A stretch of 64,000 bases of DNA from an uncultured Treponema sp. (GTDB lineage: Bacteria; Spirochaetota; Spirochaetia; Treponematales; Treponemataceae). Every line of letters begins with the position of its first letter. Position 1 is the stretch's first letter. Positions 33,183-41,819 of the stretch are shown here, one piece after another. The stretch is taken from contig NZ_CAKVAM010000001.1 of assembly GCF_934725225.1 (NCBI RefSeq), positions 496,001 to 560,000 on the forward strand, written 5' to 3'. A model generated the notes under the pieces. It was not told where the DNA came from, ran no database searches, and was given only the letters and a program-made list of their open reading frames with translations. The position numbers and the translations under genes were made by a program.

Positions 33183-34934
33183 CTATTCCAGCCTTTGAAC
33201 AAGCGCGACTCTTCCGCAGGCAAGTCCCCAGTTGTCAAAAGCATAGCTGTTTAGAATTTCCGCCGCATCAACAAAAGCCTGTGCATTTGTGTTTCTGATA
33301 TATTCCGCGCTTTCAGGCTGAATTCTATTGACTGAACCGCGTCCTGCAACTTGAAGAAAATAATTTCTTACATTTGAAAATGACTGCTGCATTATGTAAG
33401 CCATGAATTCATTTTGCATTAAATATTCATCGTTTGTGTCGTAACCAAGTCCCGGCTGTGTCTCCCAAAATTTCTTTAGAAAATTCAAAGAGCCTTCGTC
33501 AAACATATTGTAGCAAGTTGCAACAATGTTTCTAAAATCTTCATCAGTAAAATAAATTCCGTGCCAGCTTTCGTGCGCCATAAAAGTATGCCTAAGATAT
33601 TCCGGAGATTCTCTGCTGAATGAAACGACTGCGCCTTTTCCGGCTTTAAATCCGTCGTTGCTTTTTTGTATGATTTTATTTGCAATCAGAATTTCTTTTA
33701 AAATTTCTTCATAGCTGTTTATCTGAAAATTTTCCTGTTCAACCAAAGAAAAGAAATTCGCCAAGTCATAGGCTTTGTAGTCGTGCGCATTGTAGCCGTG
33801 CTTGTTTTCCACAAAATCGTCAGAAACTAAAGTTCCTTTGTATCCGGCTTTTTCAACAAAATATGCGATTCGTGTGAAAAACTGATTTTGAATTTTGTAA
33901 TCTGCAAAATCAAAAAATAAAACTCCGGGAAAAAGTTCCCATTCAAAAATTTCGTAGTCGTTTCGTCTCCAGTTTTTTTGCGGCCAGTTGTTTACAAGTC
34001 CCAAGTCAGTTTTCAATGGATATAAAACTTTTCCGACTGTGTCCTGTGCAAGAATCGAATCCGAAGATTTCATTATGATTTTTTTTACAAGCTCTTTGTT
34101 TTCTTGCAGTTCAATTTTTTCAAAAGGATTTTTCAATGCTGAAGTTTGCAATGTTTTTGAGTTTTCATTTTTTGAAAGTCGGATTGAAAGTTTTTCACTT
34201 CCGGCGGAAAAAGTTATTCTTTTCTGATTTTTAAAAGTGCCGATGTCGTCCGAAGCTGAAATTCCAATTTCAATTTTTGGCATTATGCGCGTTGGAATGT
34301 TCTGGTCTGGAAAAAGATTTTTTGCATCGCTGAAATCCGCAGAATCAAAATTCCATTTTATTTTTCCTCCGCTCGGTCCGAATGCAAAAAGCGGAACAGT
34401 TTCATTTTCCCAGCCAAGAGCCGCTTCTGTTATCTGCGCTTCTGTTATTTTGAATTTTACATTTCCGTATACGAAAAATCCGGCTGGCACAATGTCGTTT
34501 TGCGCAATTGAAAATACAACTTTAAAATCTTCCGATTCAAATTCTGAAAAATTTCCGGTTACAAGTTTTCTTGAATAAATCGATGTCTTTAAAGTTCCGT
34601 TTGAAAAATCATCGTCAAATAAAAAGCCTAGGGCAAAAACACTTTCCCCGGATTTTGGAATTGAATTTTTTGTAAAAGAAATTCTTACAGAAAGTCCTGC
34701 GCCTGATTTTTTGTAGCGGACGTTGCTGAAATGCGCCTTTTGGTTTTCTGTGAATTTAAAAAACATATATTGTTTTTTCTGCGGATTTGAAATTTTTGCT
34801 TCTGCCGCAGCTTTGTTTAATGCAATTAAATTTTCTCCGCTCATTCCGACAGAAGAATTTTTGGCTTTAAATGCGCAAGATGAAAATGCAATAGTCAAAA
34901 ACAATATTAAGGATTTAAAAAAGAATTTCTGCAT
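33183..34934 (-). CDS. Lipoprotein with HExxH putative metallopeptidase motif
   Basis: The signal sequence ends in a lipobox (SSC at residue 20), so this is probably a lipid-anchored envelope protein. It is otherwise unassigned (583 residues). Near residue 450 the motif FMAHESWHGIYFTDE has the HExxH zinc signature, and a Glu-rich helix follows (NEFMAYIMQQS, with a Glu about 65 residues later), which would fit a gluzincin peptidase. The N-terminal half looks beta-rich. It is divergent from the 34980 gene with 45 bases between the starts, including a palindrome AAACT / AGTTT around a T run. Confidence 0.65.
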   Translation of the reverse strand: MQKFFFKSLILFLTIAFSSCAFKAKNSSVGMSGENLIALNKAAAEAKISNPQKKQYMFFKFTENQKAHFSNVRYKKSGAGLSVRISFTKNSIPKSGESVFALGFLFDDDFSNGTLKTSIYSRKLVTGNFSEFESEDFKVVFSIAQNDIVPAGFFVYGNVKFKITEAQITEAALGWENETVPLFAFGPSGGKIKWNFDSADFSDAKNLFPDQNIPTRIMPKIEIGISASDDIGTFKNQKRITFSAGSEKLSIRLSKNENSKTLQTSALKNPFEKIELQENKELVKKIIMKSSDSILAQDTVGKVLYPLKTDLGLVNNWPQKNWRRNDYEIFEWELFPGVLFFDFADYKIQNQFFTRIAYFVEKAGYKGTLVSDDFVENKHGYNAHDYKAYDLANFFSLVEQENFQINSYEEILKEILIANKIIQKSNDGFKAGKGAVVSFSRESPEYLRHTFMAHESWHGIYFTDEDFRNIVATCYNMFDEGSLNFLKKFWETQPGLGYDTNDEYLMQNEFMAYIMQQSFSNVRNYFLQVAGRGSVNRIQPESAEYIRNTNAQAFVDAAEILNSYAFDNWGLACGRVALVQRLE

Positions 34935-34979
34935 GGAAACATACTAAACTTTTTTTTTAGTTTACGCTACACTGATAAA

Positions 34980-35426
34980 ATGTTCGCTTTTGTTCCGGGA
35001 AAAGATGCGCTTTTGTTTCTTGCAAAAATTCAAAAAAAAATAATTTCTGTTTTTAATTCAAACTGCTCTGCGGAATTTTTTGCAGTTCCTGTTTTTCCGC
35101 TTTGGGCATTCTTTGATTTTCCTTTGCCTGAAAAAATAATTTCCTGCGAATTTCTTGAGCCAGTTTTTAAAGATGAAAAATTTATTTTTCCAGTAAAAAT
35201 AATTTCTTTAAAAGATGAAAAAGAAAGTTTAATAAATCTTGAAATTGTCTTTGGAAAAATTCTTGGGAAAATAAAAAGTAGCCTTGAATTTCATCTTTGT
35301 CCAGACGAAATAAAAAACTGCTTTCCATATAGAATCAGAGTTTTTAAAACCGGAAATGTTTTGGTTCAAGACAACAGCTGGCAGTTGTTTGATGAAAAAT
35401 GGTGCAAATGCCAGCCGCTTTCTTAA
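34980..35426 (+). CDS. Hypothetical protein
   Basis: 148 residues of no recognised family. It is rich in Phe, Lys and Ile with short strands and few charges at the N-terminus, but no clear signal peptide. A TACACT -10 box at 34968-34973 lies six bases before the ATG and no ribosome binding site is present, so the mRNA may be leaderless. Its stop is three bases from that of convergent ilvN. The codon use fits the surrounding genes, and the frame is open without shadows, so I regard it as real. Confidence 0.55.
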   Translation: MFAFVPGKDALLFLAKIQKKIISVFNSNCSAEFFAVPVFPLWAFFDFPLPEKIISCEFLEPVFKDEKFIFPVKIISLKDEKESLINLEIVFGKILGKIKSSLEFHLCPDEIKNCFPYRIRVFKTGNVLVQDNSWQLFDEKWCKCQPLS

Positions 35427-35429
35427 AAA

Positions 35430-35921
35430 CTATCGCATTACTTTTTCGCCGCGGTCCATTGCAATCAGACCGGACTTTAAAAATTCAAGAATTCCGTAAG
35501 GCTCAAGAAGCCGCTTTAATGAGCTTATTTTTTCTTCGCTTCCGGTTGCTTCTACAATCAATGCGTTTTCTGAAACGTCAACGATGTGGGCGCGGTAAAT
35601 GCTGCAAGTTTCGATGATTACGCCTCTGTTTTCTCCGGCGGCCTTTACTTTTATAAGGGCTGTTTCGCGCTGGCAAGTCGAAGAAGAGTCGCAGTGTTCA
35701 ATAGAAATAACTTCAACAAGTTTTGAAAGCTGTTTTTCAATCTGCTCAAGAATATATTCATCTCCGCGAACAACAATTGTCATGCGGGATTTTTCAGGAT
35801 CTGCTGTTTCGCAGACTGTAAGCGAATCGATGTTATATCCGCGGCGGCTAAAAAGTCCAGACACACGGCTTAATACACCTGCATGGTTTTCAACAAGAAC
35901 AGAAAGCACATATTTTTTCAT
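35430..35921 (-). CDS. ilvN: Acetolactate synthase small (regulatory) subunit
   Basis: The regulatory partner of acetolactate synthase in branched-chain amino acid synthesis, binding valine as feedback inhibitor. The N-terminal ACT domain is typical (YVLSVLVENHAGVLSRVSGLFSRRGYNIDSLTV), followed by the IEQIEKQLSKLVEVI region and a second ACT-like domain (ALIVEATGSEEKISSLKRLLEPYGI) ending with SGLIAM. Length (163) is normal. The large subunit is not adjacent; instead, aroF-pheA lies 33 bases upstream on the same strand, so this may be an amino-acid operon. Confidence 0.94.
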   Translation of the reverse strand: MKKYVLSVLVENHAGVLSRVSGLFSRRGYNIDSLTVCETADPEKSRMTIVVRGDEYILEQIEKQLSKLVEVISIEHCDSSSTCQRETALIKVKAAGENRGVIIETCSIYRAHIVDVSENALIVEATGSEEKISSLKRLLEPYGILEFLKSGLIAMDRGEKVMR

Positions 35922-35954
35922 TTCAAACTCCTATAAAAAATCAATGAGAAAATG

Positions 35955-37895
35955 TTATTTTCCTAATTCAGAATAAATTCCAAGAAGCCGAATTTCTTCA
36001 ACTTTATCCGAAAGTTTTTCCATTAATGATTTTACATATTCCGTTGCATTTTGGTTTTTAATTTCAGCGTCCGCATAGAACCAGTATCTCCAAGGCTGTC
36101 CTGCAATCGGGCGGGACTCAAGCCGTGTCATGTTTAGTCCGCAGTTGTTGAAAACTCCAAGAACATTGTACAAAGCTCCCGGCTCATTTTTTGTCTTGAA
36201 AATAAAACTTGCCATGTTTGCAGGAACATTCGCTTCTTTTGCGCCTTTTGGCTTTGCAGTGTGGTTTGCCTGAATTACAACAAAGCGCGTAAAGTTTCCC
36301 GGATCATTTTCAATGTCTTCTGCAAGGATTTCGAGTTTGTAAAGTGAAGCGTTGACCGAACTTGCAATCGCGGCGTTTTCTTTTGATTTTTTTTCTGCCA
36401 CAAACTGAGCCGCTGTTGCTGTAGAAACTGCGTCTATAAAATTCCAGTCTTTGTGGTTGTCTAAAAATTTCTTGCACTGACTTAATGCCTGCGGATGCGA
36501 GTAGACATTTTTAATATCAGAAATTGCCGCGCCTTTTATTCCAAGCAAAGCGTGGCGGATATTTAAAGTTACAGCTCCTGCAATGCTTACGTCTTCAAAT
36601 CTGCTGAAGTTGTCGTAGTTTTGGAACACGCTTCCTGCAAGACTGTTTTCAATTGGAACCATTCCGTAGTCGGCTTTTCCATCTACAACGCTTTGGAAAA
36701 TTTCTTCGAATGAATCAACTGAAACGGCTTCCACATCATGCGAATCGAAATAGCGTGAAATTGCCTGTTCTGCATACGCGCCTCTTTTTCCACTGTAAAC
36801 GCAGATAATTTTTCCGTTTGAATTTTTTTGTCCTGAATGCACAACAGAAGAATTTTCTTCTCTGATATGGGCAACTGATTTTCCGATTACAGGCGCAAGA
36901 GCTTCAATGTCATGCATCATTTTGTCGAACTGGGCAGGAAGCATAGACTGTGCTCCGTCGCTCATCGCTTTTTCAGGATGATTGTGAACTTCTACAATTA
37001 TTCCGTCTGCTCCGGCTGCAATGGAAGCAAGTCCCATGGAAGGAACTTTGTCGCGGATTCCAACGGCATGGCTTGGATCTACAATAATCGGAAGGTGAGT
37101 GAGAGAACGCAAAACCGGCACTGCGGAAATATCCAGCGTGTTGCGTGTTGCGTGCTCAAACGTTCTTATTCCGCGCTCGCACAAAATTACGCTGTCTGTT
37201 CCGCTTGAAAGCAAATATTCCGCGGACATCAAAAGCTCTTCCAATGTTGCGGTGTAGCTTCGCTTTAAAATTACAGGCTTTCCGATTGCTCCAACTTTTT
37301 TTAAAAGATCAAAGTTCTGCATATTCCTCGCGCCAATTTGGTAGACATCAACATAGTCTTTCATCAGCGGAATAAGAGATTCAGAAACTATTTCTGTAAC
37401 AATTGGAAGTCCGTATTTTTCTCCAGCTTCCTTTAAGTATTTTAATCCTTCTTCTCCCAAGCCCTGAAAACTGTATGGAGATGAACGCGGCTTGTATGCT
37501 CCGCCTCTAAGCATGACTGCTCCACTGGAAGCTACGGCGGCTGCAATTTCCATCATCTGATCGCGGCTTTCAACGGCGCAAGGTCCTGCAATGGAAACAA
37601 CGTGCTGTCCGCCTATTCTTATTATTTGTCCGCGATTATTTGGAACTTCAATTATTGTGTTTTCTTTTTTAAATTCCCGGCTTGCAAGTTTGAACGGCTT
37701 GCTGATTGGAATAACATTGTTTACGCCCGGCAGAAGTTCAACTTCCCTTACATCCATAGAAACTTTTCCTACGGCGGCAATAATTGTGTCTTCTTCCCCG
37801 ACGATTTCATTAAGCTTGAAATTTTTTTCTTTTAAAAACTGGCAGATATATTTTTTCTGTTCTTCAGTTGAATCTTTCTTTAATACAATAACCAT
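35955..37895 (-). CDS. Fused DAHP synthase - prephenate dehydratase
   Basis: One 647-residue protein holds two enzymes of aromatic amino-acid synthesis. Residues 1-335: DAHP synthase of the Bacillus/Thermotoga (type I beta) class with an N-terminal ferredoxin-like domain; see IAGPCAVESRDQM, RGGAYKPRSSPYSFQGLG, KRSYTATLEELL and IVDPSHAVG. Residues 355-545: prephenate dehydratase, with YSGKRGAYAEQA, VPIENSLAGSV and NFTRFVV. Residues 560-640: an ACT domain with the phenylalanine-binding ESRP. It thus joins the first committed step to the phenylalanine branch and should be inhibited by Phe. The ATG at 37895 is preferred over GTG 37913. The promoter suggests a leaderless mRNA. Confidence 0.94.
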   Translation of the reverse strand: MVIVLKKDSTEEQKKYICQFLKEKNFKLNEIVGEEDTIIAAVGKVSMDVREVELLPGVNNVIPISKPFKLASREFKKENTIIEVPNNRGQIIRIGGQHVVSIAGPCAVESRDQMMEIAAAVASSGAVMLRGGAYKPRSSPYSFQGLGEEGLKYLKEAGEKYGLPIVTEIVSESLIPLMKDYVDVYQIGARNMQNFDLLKKVGAIGKPVILKRSYTATLEELLMSAEYLLSSGTDSVILCERGIRTFEHATRNTLDISAVPVLRSLTHLPIIVDPSHAVGIRDKVPSMGLASIAAGADGIIVEVHNHPEKAMSDGAQSMLPAQFDKMMHDIEALAPVIGKSVAHIREENSSVVHSGQKNSNGKIICVYSGKRGAYAEQAISRYFDSHDVEAVSVDSFEEIFQSVVDGKADYGMVPIENSLAGSVFQNYDNFSRFEDVSIAGAVTLNIRHALLGIKGAAISDIKNVYSHPQALSQCKKFLDNHKDWNFIDAVSTATAAQFVAEKKSKENAAIASSVNASLYKLEILAEDIENDPGNFTRFVVIQANHTAKPKGAKEANVPANMASFIFKTKNEPGALYNVLGVFNNCGLNMTRLESRPIAGQPWRYWFYADAEIKNQNATEYVKSLMEKLSDKVEEIRLLGIYSELGK

Positions 37896-37903
37896 TTCAA
37901 GAA

Positions 37904-37932
37904 AATCTAGCACAAACAGTTGAATTTTTCAA
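37904..37932 (-). promoter_or_regulatory. Promoter of aroF-pheA, probably leaderless
   Basis: On the minus strand TTGAAA (37932-37927) and TAGATT (37909-37904) are 17 bases apart, and the -10 box ends eight bases before the ATG at 37895. There is no ribosome binding site. Confidence 0.55.
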
Positions 37933-37948
37933 TTCCTGATTTTTGCGC

Positions 37949-37985
37949 AAAAAAAAGCCACTGCCGGTTTTGTTCCAGCAATGGC
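37949..37985 (-). terminator. Rho-independent terminator after thrA
   Basis: On the minus strand, GCCATTGCTGG and CCGGCAGTGGC form an 11-bp stem with two mismatches around AACAAAA, followed by eight T residues. It lies 24 bases after the thrA stop codon. Confidence 0.85.
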
Positions 37986-38008
37986 GTGGTTTGTTTTAGT
38001 TGAAAAAA

Positions 38009-40501
38009 TTAGCTGTGGCTGTTCCAGCTTACGGTTCTAAGAATGTCGCCGAAGACACCAGCCGCTGTAACTCCAGCTCCTGCGCCGTAGCCACGGACTG
38101 TAAGCGGAATCGGTGTGTAGCGCGCTGTGTGGAATACAAATGCGTTTTCTCCGCCGCGTACTCCAAAAAGCGGATCTTCAGGCCCGACTTCAAGCATTCC
38201 AACAGAAACTTTTCCATCTTTTATGCTTGCACCCATTCTAAGAACTTTTTTGTCTTTTCTAAGCGAAGCCATTTTTTCTTCAAAGTAAGAATCCAGCTCA
38301 GGAAGTTTTGCAAGGAATTCTTCAACAGAACCTTCGAGAGAAAATCCCTGTGGGAAAATCGAACGCATTTCAATATCTTCAAGCTCAATGTTCATTCCGC
38401 TTTCACGGGCGATGATTAAAGCTTTTCTTGCAACGTCCGTTCCCTTTAAGTCGTCGCGTGGATCTGGCTCTGTGTAGCGCAGCTGTTTTGCTTCAAGAAC
38501 TGCTTCGCTGAATTTTTTGCCTTCGTCAAGTTTTCCAAAGATGTAGCTCAAGCTGCCGGACATGATTCCGTTGAATCCTGTGAGCTTGTCGCCCGACTTG
38601 AACAGATTCTGCAAAGTGTCAATGATTGGAAGACCTGCGCCGACGTTTGTTTCGTACAAAAATCTTACGTGCATTTCGTTTGCGGTGTCGCGGAGTTTTT
38701 TGTAGAAATCCATGCTCATTGAATTTGCGCGTTTATTTGGAGTTGCAATGCTCATTCCGGCTTTGAAAATATCAAGATAGCGTTCCGGCAAATCGTAGCT
38801 TGCAGTGCAGTCAACAAAAATCGGATTGATAGGCTTTGTTTCTTTTACAAAGTTGATTATTTCATCAAGGTTTGTCTTAGTTCCGTTTTTCTTAACTTGC
38901 TCTCTCCAGTCGCCAAGAGAAATTCCTTCTGCATCAAAAATCATTCCGTCGATATTTGCAATTGCCATAACGCGGATGTCAATTCCCTGCTCCAAAAGCA
39001 TTTTCTGTTGCTCGCCAATCTGGTCAAGCATTGTTCCGCCGATTGTTCCAGCTCCGAATGCAAAAACCTGAATTGACTGAACTGTGTTAAAGAAGAACTG
39101 GTGAACAACGCGTACCGCCATGTCTCCGTCTTCCGCCTTTATTACTGCTGAAATTGAACGCTCGCTTGAGCCTTGCGCAATCGCAAGAATGTTTATGTCG
39201 CGGCTTGCAAGTGAATCAAAGAAAGTTCCTGCAACGCCTCTTTTTTCTTTCATGCCGTCGCCGATTATTGAAACGATGGCGCAGTCAGATTGAACTTTTA
39301 TAGGATTTATAAGCTTTGTTGAAATCTCAAGTGAAAATTCTGATTTAAGAACGTCCTGGACTTCATTTGCAAAAGCCTTGCGCACGCAGAATGAAATTGT
39401 ATATTCAGAAGATGACTGAGTAATCAAAAGAATTGAAATACCTGCATTGCTTACCGCAGAGAAAATGCGGGCTGCCATTCCCTTGCGTCCTTTCATCCCG
39501 GAGCCGCTTACAGAAATCATTGCGCAGTCTTTAAGACAAGAAATTCCGCAGACAGGGCCTTTCTTTGCAGAATTTTCAAACGGGCCTTTTCCGATTCTAG
39601 TTCCGCGCGCAGAAGGATTGTGAGAGTTCAAGCTCCAGGCTTCAATTCCTTTTGCCGCAAGAGGCGCAAGTGTTTTTGGATGAAGAACTTTGCTTCCGAA
39701 GAATGAAAGCTCCATTGCTTCTTCATAAGTCATGTCGTCTACAAGAACAGCGTCCTTTACAACTCTTGGGTCTGCTGTGTAGATTCCGTCAACATCAGTC
39801 CAGAATTCAACTTTAGAAGAGCCGAGGCAAGAACCTACAATCGCCGCGCTGAAGTCAGAGCCGTTGCGTCCCAAAAGTCCCATTACAGGCTTTGCGCCAG
39901 TTCCAGAAATCCAAGAGCAGATAAATCCCGGGAACAAAAGAATTTGCGCCAAAGGTGCTGAGCCGTCTCTGTAGTCTGCAAAAGCGTCCGCGCAGTGAGC
40001 GTAGTCCGGCTCGCCTTCTTTCTGGTCGCCAGTTGTATAAATGAACTTGCGTGAATCCAAAAGCAGAACGCTCTGTTTTTTTGCAAGAAGAACCGCTTCA
40101 ACAATCGGAGCGCAGATTAATTCGCCCATGCCCATAATTCGGCAGTGAACGGTGTCCGGGCATTCTCCAAAAACTGTAAGGCCTGCAAGAAGTTTTTCAA
40201 GCTCGGAAAACAATGGCTCGATTTTTGCGTTTACAGATTCCGTGCTGAATTCTGGCAATGCTGATTTTATTTCCGCGCAAATGTCCGCGTGAATTCTACG
40301 AAGCTCGCTTACAAAAGATTCAGCATTTCCGCCGGAAGCGCAGCCGTCAATTGCAGCCTGAAGCTTGTTTGAAACTCCTGCAACGGCACTTACAACAACA
40401 CTGATTCTGTCAGACTTTGCACGTCCGACCATAATTTCCACGCTGTCAAGAATACGGCGGGCAGAACCCATGCTTGTTCCGCCAAACTTTAATGTAAGCA
40501 T
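38009..40501 (-). CDS. thrA: Bifunctional aspartokinase - homoserine dehydrogenase
   Basis: A fusion catalysing the first and third steps from aspartate to threonine and methionine. The aspartokinase part begins LKFGGTSMGSARRI and has GRNGSDFSAAIVG and FWTDVDGIYTADPR; two ACT regions follow (residues 310-460). The dehydrogenase part has the nucleotide-binding FAFGAGTIGGTMLDQI, then NKRANSMSMDFYKKL, LYETNVGAGLPIIDTL and GIMSGSLSYIFGKL. At 830 residues it is full length. I chose the ATG at 40501, which has AGGGG seven bases upstream; the ATG at 40507 overlaps that site. Its promoter overlaps one copy of the direct repeat bounding the neighbouring island. Confidence 0.96.
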   Translation of the reverse strand: MLTLKFGGTSMGSARRILDSVEIMVGRAKSDRISVVVSAVAGVSNKLQAAIDGCASGGNAESFVSELRRIHADICAEIKSALPEFSTESVNAKIEPLFSELEKLLAGLTVFGECPDTVHCRIMGMGELICAPIVEAVLLAKKQSVLLLDSRKFIYTTGDQKEGEPDYAHCADAFADYRDGSAPLAQILLFPGFICSWISGTGAKPVMGLLGRNGSDFSAAIVGSCLGSSKVEFWTDVDGIYTADPRVVKDAVLVDDMTYEEAMELSFFGSKVLHPKTLAPLAAKGIEAWSLNSHNPSARGTRIGKGPFENSAKKGPVCGISCLKDCAMISVSGSGMKGRKGMAARIFSAVSNAGISILLITQSSSEYTISFCVRKAFANEVQDVLKSEFSLEISTKLINPIKVQSDCAIVSIIGDGMKEKRGVAGTFFDSLASRDINILAIAQGSSERSISAVIKAEDGDMAVRVVHQFFFNTVQSIQVFAFGAGTIGGTMLDQIGEQQKMLLEQGIDIRVMAIANIDGMIFDAEGISLGDWREQVKKNGTKTNLDEIINFVKETKPINPIFVDCTASYDLPERYLDIFKAGMSIATPNKRANSMSMDFYKKLRDTANEMHVRFLYETNVGAGLPIIDTLQNLFKSGDKLTGFNGIMSGSLSYIFGKLDEGKKFSEAVLEAKQLRYTEPDPRDDLKGTDVARKALIIARESGMNIELEDIEMRSIFPQGFSLEGSVEEFLAKLPELDSYFEEKMASLRKDKKVLRMGASIKDGKVSVGMLEVGPEDPLFGVRGGENAFVFHTARYTPIPLTVRGYGAGAGVTAAGVFGDILRTVSWNSHS

Positions 40502-40531
40502 AAACATCCCCTGCTTAAAAAATATTTCGTT

Positions 40532-40560
40532 ATACTACCATTAATAGAATGAAAATTCAA
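40532..40560 (-). promoter_or_regulatory. Promoter of thrA, overlapping the island-end repeat
   Basis: On the minus strand TTGAAT (40560-40555) and TAGTAT (40537-40532) are 17 bases apart. The -35 region lies inside the direct repeat 40544-40569 that is repeated at 50711-50737. Confidence 0.55.
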
Positions 40561-40569
40561 TCAAGGGGA
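40544..40569. repeat. Left direct repeat of the defence island
   Basis: The sequence ATAGAATGAAAATTCAATCA plus A and GGGGA recurs in the same orientation at 50711-50737 with a single-base insertion. The two copies bracket about 10.1 kb of defence-type genes. They may be attachment sites or a duplication created on insertion. Confidence 0.7.
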
Positions 40570-40574
40570 AATTG

Positions 40575-41819
40575 CTAGTTTTTGTTGATATTTTTCCATC
40601 TCCATTCTAAAACATAACCATTTTTATCTTTACTCAAGATTTCAACTTTTACTAGAATATGTGCTTCTGGAGGTTTTGAATTTTTATTTCCCTTTTCAAA
40701 TGCATAAAATAGGACTTTGCCTTTTTTGTCATAAAATACGTAAACTGGAATATTTCCGTTATGCCTTAAAATATTCGGAGAACGCTCACATACAAATATC
40801 TGCGGCAGTAGCTCATAAATGTCCTTATATAATTTTGTAGTTTCGGTTGCAACTTTTTTTCTAATGATTTTTGAAATGCTCCGATTAAAATCATTCTTTT
40901 CTTCATCAAAAACATAAGGATTGCTTTTATATATATTTTCGCGTAAATAAAAACAGAAGTCTATAGATTCTAGAGGACAATAATCTTTTAACAAACCGAT
41001 AAATCTGTCTAATGAATTTAGAACGTTATCATTATGCTCAAAAAAAGAATCCAGTCCCGAAACAAGCAGATTTTTTTTATTTTGATGAAACTCTATTTTT
41101 TTGTTATTGCTAAGATACGAAACACAAAATTTTATATGTTCCAAAAGAATATTTTCTTGCTCATTTGAAATTGATTTTTTATAATAATTCAAGCCGTATA
41201 CATAGAATGTTAAAGTCTGTTCATTTGAGATTTCTTTATCATGTTTATGAAGAGTTTCTTTTATTATCTTGAAAATATCATCCATAATTAATTGTTCAAA
41301 AATATTCTGAGTTTCATGCTTTAAAATTTTCCTGAACTGGTGAAGAAATTCTTTCACATCAATCGTAGCGTTTGCTTTGTCATATTCTTCAAGAAAAAAA
41401 TAAATTTCATCATTCGCACGATAAAGTCCGTATTGTTTGTTTTCAGCAATTTTTGCAAGCACATTTACATAAGGAAGAAGATTTATGTCATAATAATCTG
41501 CAATCTGCGCAATGAGGCGATATGCCTGTAAATTTTCAGGTGAAGTAAGAAATTCAAAATCAGTCTCGCTTTTTGCTAGATTATGGACTAAAAAAACAAA
41601 ATCATAAAATGGAGTTCCTTTTTTTAGCCGCAATATAATATCTGAAAGTTTCTTGTCATCTTCCACGCCAAGAAGTTTTAGAATGTAGATAAAAGTCATT
41701 TCTGTAAGAAACTGAAGTTCTTTCTTAATTGGCGCAGATTCTGATGAAACTGGAATTTCCAATGAACGCAGAGAAGAGCTTTTTAGTTTCAATTGACTTA
41801 ACGCTTCTAAACTTTTCAT
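40575..41819 (-). CDS. Unknown 414-residue protein, last gene of the ZorAB/TerY-like operon
   Basis: Not recognised. It is a soluble, mostly alpha-helical protein (many Leu, Lys, Ile, Asn; no signal peptide or membrane segment). The last 90 residues look beta-rich (NIPVYVFYDKKGKVLFYAFEKGNK and HILVKVEILSKDKNGYVLEWRWKN). Its ATG overlaps the stop of the ZorB-like gene by one base, so it is translated with the motor genes. In Zorya systems the genes after zorAB encode the effector or a sensor such as ZorC (EH-signature), so that is the leading guess for its role. No nuclease motif is visible. Confidence 0.7.
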   Translation of the reverse strand: MKSLEALSQLKLKSSSLRSLEIPVSSESAPIKKELQFLTEMTFIYILKLLGVEDDKKLSDIILRLKKGTPFYDFVFLVHNLAKSETDFEFLTSPENLQAYRLIAQIADYYDINLLPYVNVLAKIAENKQYGLYRANDEIYFFLEEYDKANATIDVKEFLHQFRKILKHETQNIFEQLIMDDIFKIIKETLHKHDKEISNEQTLTFYVYGLNYYKKSISNEQENILLEHIKFCVSYLSNNKKIEFHQNKKNLLVSGLDSFFEHNDNVLNSLDRFIGLLKDYCPLESIDFCFYLRENIYKSNPYVFDEEKNDFNRSISKIIRKKVATETTKLYKDIYELLPQIFVCERSPNILRHNGNIPVYVFYDKKGKVLFYAFEKGNKNSKPPEAHILVKVEILSKDKNGYVLEWRWKNINKN

